From the NCBI GenBank assembly GCA_934090775.1, contig CAKOKF010000066.1, forward strand, positions 1 through 5,436: DNA of 5,436 bases. Reading direction: 5' to 3'. The translations under genes were made by a program, and so were the position numbers. The stretch comes from an uncultured Bacilli bacterium. GTDB lineage: Bacteria > Bacillota_I > Bacilli_A > RF39 > UBA660. The notes below the pieces were generated by a model. That model had not been told where the DNA came from. It made no database searches and saw nothing but the letters and a program-made list of their open reading frames with translations. This document shows, one piece after another, positions 1-5,436 of the stretch (positions are counted from its first letter, which is position 1; each line of letters opens with the position of its first letter).

Positions 1-8
1 ATATTTTC

Positions 9-37
9 TTTTCTTTTAGGAAACTTTCTTGTATAAT
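9..37 (+). promoter_or_regulatory. Probable promoter of the ATPase-truA operon
   Basis: A perfect -10 hexamer, TATAAT, lies at 32-37. A start about 7 nt downstream would give a leader of roughly 24 nt before the ATG at 68. The -35 region at the usual distance (about 9-14, TTTTCT) matches the consensus poorly, so the call rests mainly on the -10. The T-rich run at 4-17 could instead be the tail of an upstream gene's terminator, but its stem would lie outside the window. A second possible -10 of the extended type (TGATAAAAT, 48-56) sits too close to the start codon to be the main promoter. Confidence 0.5.
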
Positions 38-45
38 AACTAATT

Positions 46-74
46 AGTGATAAAATGGAGTGATAAAATGGAGT
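46..74 (+). repeat. 13-bp tandem duplication over the first start site
   Basis: The 13-base unit TGATAAAATGGAG occurs at 48-60 and again at 61-73; the period-13 match extends over 46-74. Each copy carries an ATG followed by GAG. The first copy supplies the GGAG ribosome binding site (57-60) for the ATG in the second copy (68). The ATG of the first copy (55-57) opens only a two-codon frame, ATG GAG TGA. The duplication is exact, so it is either recent or maintained. Confidence 0.85.
57..60 (+). promoter_or_regulatory. Ribosome binding site deciding the EcfA1-like start
   Basis: GGAG at 57-60 lies 7 nt before the ATG at 68, which is good Shine-Dalgarno spacing. The frame is also open back to a GTG at 47, but that codon has no comparable site upstream and would add seven residues that the family does not need. 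I therefore chose 68 as the start. Confidence 0.7.
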
Positions 75-862
75 CTATTAAATTAAGTAATATTTCTTTT
101 AAATATAACGATTTTACTGTGTTTGATAGACTTACTATGCAAATTAATAAAGGGGTTAATACGGCAATTATTGGCACAGGTGCTTGTGGTAAAACAACTT
201 TGGCTAAAATATTGGCAGGAGTTTTAAAGTATAGTGGTAGTATAATTATCAATGGGGTAGAAATAGTAAAAGATAATTTTTACCTTTTAAAGAGATATGT
301 TAGTGTGATTACTAATGAAAGATATACTAGTACTAACATGGTTATAGATGAGTTATTTGATAGTTTAAATGATTTAAATTTGACAGTGGATGAAGAAGAA
401 ACAAGGGTAAATAAAATTGTCAAATTTTTTAAGTTGGAAGATTTTTTGGAGACAAGGGTTTCGACTTGTACAAAAAGATTTAAAAATTATTTAAAGATTA
501 TTAAAGCATTAATTAGAAATAGTGAATATATAGTATTTGATGATGTTTTTGTTAATATGGAAGAATCGGATATTAAAAGGATAGTTAGGTATTGTAAAAC
601 AAATAATATAACTATAATTAATATTACTACAGATATGGAAAACTTGTTAGATAGTGATTATCTTGTAATATTGTATAACAAAGGTATTGCTATGGAAGGT
701 AAAACACTAGAATGTCTAAAAGAGGAAAAAATATTAAAAAGATTAGGCTTTAACTTACCTTTTATGGTTGATTTATCGATACAATTAGGGTATTATGGAT
801 TATTAAACGAGATTATTACGAATGAAAGAAAGATGATAAAGACTATATGGAAATCAGTTTAA
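68..862 (+). CDS. ecfA1: Degenerate EcfA1-like ABC ATPase
   Basis: This is a 264-residue ABC-type ATPase in the place of EcfA1, the cytoplasmic ATPase of ECF vitamin transporters. Seen: an A-loop-like FKY (residues 11-13); a P-loop at 36-43, GTGACGKT, which keeps G41-K42-T43 but has Ala in place of the middle Gly; and a Walker B strand ending D158. The C-terminal region (about 225-264, GFNLPFMVDL then TIWKS) closely resembles the EcfA1 tail (typically GLDVPF...ALWK). Key residues are altered: the Q-loop Gln is Thr82, the LSGGQ signature reads VSTCT (131-135), the catalytic Glu is Asp159, and the H-loop His is Thr188. Nucleotide binding is possible, but normal hydrolysis is doubtful. The frame is uninterrupted and close to normal length, so it is probably expressed rather than a pseudogene. 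Arginine is encoded only by AGA/AGG. It overlaps the next gene by 16 nt. Family assignment is firm; the function is uncertain. Confidence 0.8.
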   Translation: MESIKLSNISFKYNDFTVFDRLTMQINKGVNTAIIGTGACGKTTLAKILAGVLKYSGSIIINGVEIVKDNFYLLKRYVSVITNERYTSTNMVIDELFDSLNDLNLTVDEEETRVNKIVKFFKLEDFLETRVSTCTKRFKNYLKIIKALIRNSEYIVFDDVFVNMEESDIKRIVRYCKTNNITIINITTDMENLLDSDYLVILYNKGIAMEGKTLECLKEEKILKRLGFNLPFMVDLSIQLGYYGLLNEIITNERKMIKTIWKSV

Positions 863-1635
863 ATAAAGTTAGTTGTTCTTCAGTTAATGAAGAAAGAAAA
901 TTAAACAATGTTACATGTTCGTTTAAAAGTAATAATATTACTTTTGTTAGTGGTATTTCTGGTCGTCTTTTAAGAGATTTACTTATAGGTAAAAAAGGAA
1001 AAAGTAGTGGTAGTATTGAAATAAGTCCCGCTGGTACTATTAAAGATATCGGCTATTTAAGTAATAGTCCGTTAAAAGAATTTAAAACTAAGACTGTTTA
1101 TGAAGAAATGAATTATCTTGGAGAATTATATAAGTTACAGTATGAAGATCGTAATAAAAAAATGTATGACGCTTTAAAGTTAGTGGAACTTAATGATAGT
1201 TATTTAAGAAGAAATTTTAGTACTTTATCAACTACGGAAATGAAAAGAGTACAATTAGCACTTATATTATTTTATAATCCTTTAGTTTATATATTTGATT
1301 ATTTTGAAAAAGGGTTTAATTATAAAGATATAGAGTATTTAAAAAAAATATTAAGAAAATTAAAGAATAATTATGCTAAAAATATAATTATTGTTAGTGA
1401 TGATATTAGTTATTTTTTAGATACTTTAGATGATTATATTATTTTTCATAAAGGTAAAGTAGTTGTAACTGGTAATAAGAAAGAACTATATAATGAAGAT
1501 TTATATAAATATATTAAATGTCCAAAGATAATTTCTTTTATTAAGATGGTAAAAGATAAAGATATTAATTTATCTAATTATTTAGATATTAATGAATTAA
1601 TTAAAGGGATTTATAGAAGTGTTGAGGGTAAATGA
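847..1635 (+). CDS. ecfA2: Highly degenerate EcfA2-like ABC pseudo-ATPase
   Basis: This 262-residue protein lines up with EcfA2, the second ATPase of the ECF module, by position and by fold-level pattern. The Walker A site is lost: residues 36-43 read GISGRLLR, with neither the P-loop lysine nor the following Ser/Thr. The signature is LSTTE (127-131) instead of LSGGQ, although the following MKRVQLAL still resembles the family helix. Walker B keeps D151, but the catalytic Glu is Tyr152, and the H-loop His is Asp185 (VSDDI, 183-187). The C-terminal segment (CPKIISFIKMVKDKDINLS, about 225-243, then DINELIKGIYRS) matches the EcfA2 tail pattern. ATP hydrolysis by this subunit is very unlikely; a structural or regulatory partner of the upstream ATPase is an inference. 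The start at 847 fits the family N-terminus but has no clear Shine-Dalgarno, so coupling from the upstream gene is likely. The stop overlaps the truA start as ATGA. No EcfT gene follows. Confidence 0.75.
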   Translation: MEISLNKVSCSSVNEERKLNNVTCSFKSNNITFVSGISGRLLRDLLIGKKGKSSGSIEISPAGTIKDIGYLSNSPLKEFKTKTVYEEMNYLGELYKLQYEDRNKKMYDALKLVELNDSYLRRNFSTLSTTEMKRVQLALILFYNPLVYIFDYFEKGFNYKDIEYLKKILRKLKNNYAKNIIIVSDDISYFLDTLDDYIIFHKGKVVVTGNKKELYNEDLYKYIKCPKIISFIKMVKDKDINLSNYLDINELIKGIYRSVEGK

Positions 1636-2381
1636 GATATAAAGCAAAAATTAGTTATGATGGAAGTTTATATTATGGTTTTCAAAGGTTAAATGAATTA
1701 CCAACGATACAAAAAGAATTAGAGAAAGCTGTAAGTATTATAAATAAGAAAGATACAGTAGTAAAAGGGGCTTCGAGAACTGATAAAGGGGTTCATGCAT
1801 ATGGACAAGTAATACATTTTGATCTAGATTATGAAGTACCAGCTGATAGATTAGTTGGGGCAATAAATGCTATTTTACCTAGAGATATTAGAGTTCTAGA
1901 AATTAAAGTCGTAGATGATGATTTTCATGCAAGAAGAAGTGCTGTAGGGAAAAAATATATTTATAAAATTAATTTAGGTGAATATAATGTTTTTTTAGAT
2001 AGGTATTATTTACAATATCCATATCGATTAGATATAAAGAAGATGGAAGAGTGTAGTAAGATATTCTTAGGAGTTCATAATTTTAAAAATTTTACAGCTG
2101 GTGCAAGAGATAATTATGATGCTATTATAAAAGAGATAAACTTTATTGAAAATGGTAATTTTTTAGAAATAGAATTTGTTGGTAAAAGTTTTTATCGCTA
2201 TATGGTTAGAAATATGGTAGGGGCAATGATAGATGTTGCTAGAGGAAAATATAGTATTTTAGAAGTAAAAGAATTGCTTGATAATTGGAGTGAAAAAGGA
2301 CAAATGCAAACTGCAAGTCCAAATGGTTTGTATTTAATAGATGTTTATTATACAGGAGGTTTTGAAAATGAAAACATTTAG
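1632..2381 (+). CDS. truA: tRNA pseudouridine(38-40) synthase TruA
   Basis: TruA isomerises uridines 38, 39 and 40 in the anticodon arm of many tRNAs to pseudouridine, acting as a cytoplasmic homodimer. The 249-residue product is of normal family length. Visible motifs in order: N-terminal SYDGSLYYGFQ (8-18); the catalytic SRTDKGVHA (48-56) with nucleophile Asp51; FHARRSAVGKKYIYKI (98-113); GVHNFKNFT (147-155); GKSFYRYMVRNMVG (184-197), with the conserved Arg/Asn-Met-Val core; and C-terminal TASPNGLYLIDVYY (227-240), where family members usually read APxxGL. All expected catalytic features are present. The ATG at 1632 overlaps the TGA of the preceding gene by 4 nt. A GAGGG at 1624-1628 lies only 3 nt before it, so translation is probably coupled. 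In Bacillota truA commonly follows ecfT; here it directly follows the EcfA2-like gene. Confidence 0.96.
   Translation: MRYKAKISYDGSLYYGFQRLNELPTIQKELEKAVSIINKKDTVVKGASRTDKGVHAYGQVIHFDLDYEVPADRLVGAINAILPRDIRVLEIKVVDDDFHARRSAVGKKYIYKINLGEYNVFLDRYYLQYPYRLDIKKMEECSKIFLGVHNFKNFTAGARDNYDAIIKEINFIENGNFLEIEFVGKSFYRYMVRNMVGAMIDVARGKYSILEVKELLDNWSEKGQMQTASPNGLYLIDVYYTGGFENENI
2354..2359 (+). promoter_or_regulatory. Strong ribosome binding site inside the end of truA
   Basis: A full AGGAGG at 2354-2359 sits within the last codons of truA, 8 nt before the ATG at 2368. It decides the start of the next gene: the in-frame ATG at 2341 lies upstream of this site and has no site of its own. Confidence 0.85.
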
Positions 2382-2787
2382 ATTTGAAGAAGAATTATTA
2401 AAGGAAGGATATCAGTTTTTTGCAAATAATCAAGGTAATGGGGCCTATGTTTTGTTAAAAAATGGAGATATAGAGGACGATTATGTTGCAAATTTTGAAG
2501 CAATTAATGATTATTTTAATATTAAAGAGAGTGTTACAAATGATAAATATTTATTAGTTTTTTATGATAAATTTAGTAAATTTTATAAAGTTATGATTGT
2601 TAATAAAAAATATATTCTTAAATATCCTTTACTTACTAAATTGTTTTGTAAAAATAAGGTGGCAGCAGTTGAAGTTCAGGGAATATTGAGTATTTTAAAT
2701 ACGAAATTACGTCAAAATAATTGGCCAGTTAGTGAGATTTTGCAAACTGATATGGATAATATTCCAACTTTAACGCGCAAGTATTAG
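2368..2787 (+). CDS. Uncharacterised 139-residue protein between truA and secA
   Basis: I do not recognise this protein. It is 139 residues long and rich in Lys, Asn, Asp, Phe and Tyr. It has no signal peptide, no convincing membrane helix and no cysteine cluster (one Cys, at 94). The N-terminus (FRFEEELLKEGYQFFA, 4-19) looks helical. The middle (KYLLVFYDKFSKFYKVMIVN, 60-79) has two hydrophobic stretches separated by a polar turn, suggesting a beta hairpin. The segment AAVEVQGILSILNTKLRQNN (99-118) again looks helical. It is probably a small soluble alpha/beta protein. Its coding status is well supported by a full AGGAGG site, a 14-nt overlap with truA, an open frame and codon use like its neighbours. 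It is likely the last gene of the operon. In Bacilli the gene just before secA is often hpf, but I see no hibernation-factor resemblance. Function unknown. Confidence 0.8.
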   Translation: MKTFRFEEELLKEGYQFFANNQGNGAYVLLKNGDIEDDYVANFEAINDYFNIKESVTNDKYLLVFYDKFSKFYKVMIVNKKYILKYPLLTKLFCKNKVAAVEVQGILSILNTKLRQNNWPVSEILQTDMDNIPTLTRKY

Positions 2788-2825
2788 GAAAAAGTAAGGT
2801 TTTTCTAGGAAATTATAAAGGGTTG

Positions 2826-2834
2826 TGCTAAAAT
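2826..2834 (+). promoter_or_regulatory. Probable extended -10 promoter of secA
   Basis: TGCTAAAAT at 2826-2834 combines an extended TGn element with a TAAAAT -10 hexamer. No good -35 lies 16-18 nt upstream (that region is CTAGGAA), which is tolerable for extended -10 promoters. A start near 2841 would give a leader of about 20 nt. The 73-nt gap after the previous gene contains no convincing terminator, so some read-through from the upstream operon is also possible. Confidence 0.5.
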
Positions 2835-2848
2835 AAAAATGTGATTAT

Positions 2849-2853
2849 GGAGG
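2849..2853 (+). promoter_or_regulatory. Ribosome binding site of secA
   Basis: GGAGG at 2849-2853 is 7 nt before the secA ATG at 2861, a near-ideal Shine-Dalgarno that fixes the start. The site is embedded in an out-of-frame ATG (2847) that opens a five-codon frame whose TGA overlaps the secA start as ATGA. Confidence 0.85.
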
Positions 2854-2860
2854 ATATGAT

Positions 2861-5359
2861 ATGAATTTTTTTAAAAAATTGATAGATTCAGAATATAGAG
2901 AACTTTGTCGCTTTGAAAAAATTGCTGAAGAAGTTATGGCTTTAGATAGTGAATATAAAGCGTTAAGTGATGAAGAACTTAAAAATAAAACAGTAGAATT
3001 TAGAGAACAATTAGATAATGGTACAAAGTTAGATGATTTAATTGTTCCTGCTTTTGCAACTGTTCGTGAGGCAGCATTCCGTGTTATTGGTGAAAAGCCT
3101 TACTTTGTTCAAATAGTAGGTGGTCTTGCTATTCACTTTGGTAATATAGCCGAGATGAAAACTGGTGAAGGTAAAACTTTAACAGAAACTATGCCAACTT
3201 ATTTAAATGCTTTAACTGGTAAAGGCGTACATATCGTTACTGTTAACGAATTCCTTGCAAAACGTGACTCGGAATGGATGGGAAATATTTATCGCTTTTT
3301 AGGTTTAACAGTTGGTTTAAATTTAAGAGAATTAACACCTAAAGAAAAACAAGAAGCTTATAATTGTGATGTTTTATATTCGACAAATAATGAAATTGGC
3401 TTTGACTATTTAAGAGATAATATGGTTGTTAGAAAAGAAGATCGCGTTCAAAGACCACTTAACTTTTGTATTGTTGATGAAGTCGATTCAATTTTAATTG
3501 ATGAAGCGAGAACACCATTAATTATTTCTGGGGGAAGATTTGACTCAAAAAATCTTTATATCGATAGTGATAGAGCAGTAAAAAAATTAACAGAAGAAGA
3601 TTATGATGTTGACGTTAAGACTAAGAATGTTTCTTTGACCGAAGCTGGTAGTAAAAAAATTGAAAAAATGTTTAGCTTAAGTAATCTTTATGATATTGAT
3701 AATAGTGCTTTAGTTCATCATATCAATCAAGCTTTGAAAGCTAATTATGGTTTTAGTAAAGATGTTGATTATGTTGTTAGTGATGACCAAGTAATTATTG
3801 TTGACCAATTTACTGGACGCTTAATGGTTGGTAGACAATATAGTGATGGCTTGCATCAAGCAATAGAAGCTAAAGAAGGCGTTACTATTAATGAAGAAAC
3901 GAAGACGATGGCGACAATAACATTCCAAAATTTATTTAGAATGTATAATAAACTTTCTGGTATGACTGGTACTGCTAAGACGGAAGAGGAAGAATTTATT
4001 AACATTTATAACATGTATGTAATTCAAATTCCTACTAACAAACCTATTGCTAGAGTTGATTTACCAGACTTAGTTTATGCAACCGAAAAAGATAAATATC
4101 ATGCAATTGTTAATACAATTAAGGAAATTCATGCCACTGGTCAACCTATTTTGGTTGGTACTATAAGCGTATCAGCGAATGAAAAGCTAAGTGCTATGCT
4201 TAAAAAAGAAGGACTTCCTCATGAAGTTTTAAATGCTAAGAACAACGCTCGTGAAGCAGAAATTATCGCTAAAGCCGGTGAAAAAGGTGCCATAACGATC
4301 GCTACTAACATGGCTGGTCGTGGTACCGATATTAAATTAGGTGAAGGTGTTTTAGAACTAGGTGGCTTATATGTAATTGGTACAGAAAGACATGAGTCAC
4401 GTCGTATCGATAACCAGTTAAGAGGTCGTTCCGGTCGTCAAGGTGATGTTGGTACTTCTCAATTCTTTGTATCGTTTGAAGATGATTTAATGCGTCGCTT
4501 TGGTTCGGGAATTGATAAGATTAAAGATGCTTTGATTGCACTAGGTATGACTGGCGATCAAGCAATTCGTTCAAAGAGATTTACTAAAACTATTGAGTCA
4601 GCGCAAAGAAAAGTTGAAGGTAATAACTTTGATATGCGTAAAAGTTTACTAGATTATGATAATGTTATGAATCAACAAAGAGAAATTATTTATAAGAGAA
4701 GAAATGCTTTACTTGATAATGATGATGTAACTCCTGAAATTGAAGAAACATTTACTAATAATTTAATTAGTCTTGTTGACAGTCATATTGCTCCAGAAGG
4801 ATATTTAACAGACCAAGATAAGATAGATATTTTAGAAGAAGTTAATAATCATTTATTAACTAAGACTAAGATAACAATGGATAATATTAAAAATATTAAA
4901 GACCATGAACTTGCTAATTACTTTGAAGGCAAGATAATGGATGATTATAATGATAAATTGAAAGAAGTTCCATTGGAAGTAATTTCTCAATTTGAAAGAA
5001 TGATCAGTTTACGAGTTATTGATGAGGCTTGGGTAGATCATATTTCTACGATGGAACATTTAAGAGAAGGTATTGGTCTTCGTGGTTATGGTCAATCTAA
5101 TCCATTACAAGCTTATACTCAAGAAGGTTTTGACTTATTTGATCGTATGGAAGATGAAATTGATCGTAAGATTTCAACATTCTTACTTAAAGCCCAAATT
5201 TCTAGAGCTGTAGAACCTGCTCCTAAAAAACAAGAAATAATTGCTAATGATGGTAAGGAACATGCAAAGAGTACACCTAAAAAAACAAAAAAAGTAGGTC
5301 GTAATGATTTGTGTCCTTGCGGAAGTGGCAAAAAGTATAAAAATTGTTGTGGTAAGTAG
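2861..5359 (+). CDS. secA: Preprotein translocase ATPase SecA
   Basis: SecA is the ATP-driven motor that pushes unfolded secretory proteins through the SecYEG channel; it cycles between cytoplasm and membrane. The 832-residue product has the complete domain order. NBD1 carries Walker A MKTGEGKT (99-106), VDEVDS (205-210) and DEARTPLIISG (214-224). The preprotein-crosslinking domain follows at about 225-365, with SGMTGTAKTEEEEF (366-379) just after it. NBD2 has TNMAGRGTDIKLG (482-494) and RGRSGRQGDVG (521-531). The scaffold helix and two-helix-finger region spans roughly 570-780, including DEAWVDH near 720-726. A Lys-rich linker then leads to the C-terminal zinc motif CPCGSGKKYKNCC, with Cys818, Cys820, Cys829 and Cys830, which in this family binds SecB and/or phospholipid. 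It is of normal length with no lesion. Codon use is richer in CGT/CGC than in the upstream ATPases, consistent with higher expression. It has its own probable promoter and a terminator directly after the stop. Confidence 0.98.
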   Translation: MNFFKKLIDSEYRELCRFEKIAEEVMALDSEYKALSDEELKNKTVEFREQLDNGTKLDDLIVPAFATVREAAFRVIGEKPYFVQIVGGLAIHFGNIAEMKTGEGKTLTETMPTYLNALTGKGVHIVTVNEFLAKRDSEWMGNIYRFLGLTVGLNLRELTPKEKQEAYNCDVLYSTNNEIGFDYLRDNMVVRKEDRVQRPLNFCIVDEVDSILIDEARTPLIISGGRFDSKNLYIDSDRAVKKLTEEDYDVDVKTKNVSLTEAGSKKIEKMFSLSNLYDIDNSALVHHINQALKANYGFSKDVDYVVSDDQVIIVDQFTGRLMVGRQYSDGLHQAIEAKEGVTINEETKTMATITFQNLFRMYNKLSGMTGTAKTEEEEFINIYNMYVIQIPTNKPIARVDLPDLVYATEKDKYHAIVNTIKEIHATGQPILVGTISVSANEKLSAMLKKEGLPHEVLNAKNNAREAEIIAKAGEKGAITIATNMAGRGTDIKLGEGVLELGGLYVIGTERHESRRIDNQLRGRSGRQGDVGTSQFFVSFEDDLMRRFGSGIDKIKDALIALGMTGDQAIRSKRFTKTIESAQRKVEGNNFDMRKSLLDYDNVMNQQREIIYKRRNALLDNDDVTPEIEETFTNNLISLVDSHIAPEGYLTDQDKIDILEEVNNHLLTKTKITMDNIKNIKDHELANYFEGKIMDDYNDKLKEVPLEVISQFERMISLRVIDEAWVDHISTMEHLREGIGLRGYGQSNPLQAYTQEGFDLFDRMEDEIDRKISTFLLKAQISRAVEPAPKKQEIIANDGKEHAKSTPKKTKKVGRNDLCPCGSGKKYKNCCGK

Positions 5360-5362
5360 TTT

Positions 5363-5387
5363 AAGCTCGTATTTACGGGCTTTTTTT
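5363..5387 (+). terminator. Intrinsic terminator of secA
   Basis: The arms AAGCTCGT (5363-5370) and ACGGGCTT (5375-5382) form an 8-bp stem with one G-U wobble around an ATTT loop. A run of seven T residues (5381-5387) follows. It begins 4 nt after the secA stop codon and is the only strong hairpin-plus-T-run I see in the window. Confidence 0.9.
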
Positions 5388-5436
5388 AATACCAGTTTTT
5401 AATTAGATAAGTTTTTAGGTAAGTTCTTAGTTTATA

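Noticed and set aside
40..252. Minus-strand open frame of about 70 codons inside the first ATPase gene
   Set aside because: It lies antisense to a well-supported gene, has no convincing ribosome binding site and gives a low-complexity hydrophobic product typical of the reverse of AT-rich coding DNA.
1633..1635. TGA read as tryptophan (Mycoplasma-type code)
   Set aside because: Read-through would add only a short unrelated tail to the EcfA2-like protein. All tryptophans in the genes are TGG, and no internal TGA is needed in any frame.
2341..2367. Upstream in-frame ATG as start of the small unknown protein
   Set aside because: The strong AGGAGG at 2354-2359 lies downstream of this ATG and is ideally spaced for the ATG at 2368.
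2785..2808. Possible terminator between the small unknown gene and secA (GAAAAA ... TTTTTC)
   Set aside because: The stem would be only about six pairs, nearly all A-T, with no stable GC core and no separate T-run, so it is unlikely to terminate transcription.
5119..5331. Minus-strand open frame of about 70 codons antisense to the end of secA
   Set aside because: It is fully inside the conserved secA 3' end, including the zinc motif, so it is a by-product of that coding sequence.
5409..5432. Imperfect 12-bp direct repeat (AAGTTTTTAGGT / AAGTTCTTAGTT) at the window end
   Set aside because: It is only two imperfect units in a low-complexity T-rich tail; without sequence beyond the edge it cannot be distinguished from chance.
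1..5436. CRISPR arrays, insertion sequences, tRNA or rRNA genes, riboswitches
   Set aside because: The window is almost fully coding. The short gaps (1-67, 2788-2860, 5360-5436) contain no repeat-spacer pattern, inverted terminal repeats, tRNA-like fold or recognisable aptamer.

Overview
The window is a compact, all-plus-strand stretch of a very AT-rich, Gram-positive-type chromosome. AGGAGG-like ribosome binding sites, overlapping genes, the EcfA1/EcfA2/TruA gene order and a SecA with a C-terminal zinc motif all point to Bacillota or a nearby Mycoplasmatota-like lineage. Every tryptophan codon in the genes is TGG and one gene ends in TGA, so the standard bacterial code (table 11) fits better than the Mycoplasma code. 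A host-associated, uncultivated Bacilli-type lineage is a plausible guess, but the sequence does not settle it.

Layout: a probable promoter (TATAAT at 32-37) leads into four tightly overlapping genes. They are a degenerate EcfA1-like ABC ATPase (68-862), a still more degenerate EcfA2-like ABC ATPase (847-1635), the tRNA pseudouridine synthase truA (1632-2381) and an unrecognised 139-residue protein (2368-2787). The overlaps of 16, 4 and 14 nt suggest one translationally coupled operon. After a 73-nt gap with its own probable extended -10 promoter and a strong ribosome binding site comes secA (2861-5359), closed by a clear intrinsic terminator (5363-5387). The last ~50 nt hold no gene that I can see.

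How they work together: truA and secA are ordinary housekeeping genes and look fully functional. The unusual part is the ATPase pair. In Bacillota the usual order is ecfA1-ecfA2-ecfT-truA, encoding the energy-coupling module of ECF vitamin transporters. Here ecfT is absent between the second ATPase and truA, and both ATPases have lost most nucleotide-handling motifs (Q-loop, LSGGQ signature, catalytic glutamate, H-loop; the second also lacks the Walker A lysine). Even so, both frames are open at near-normal length and keep EcfA-type C-terminal regions. This looks like a conserved-position ABC pair that no longer drives transport and may have been repurposed; that is an inference. The small unknown protein before secA is the second item of interest.
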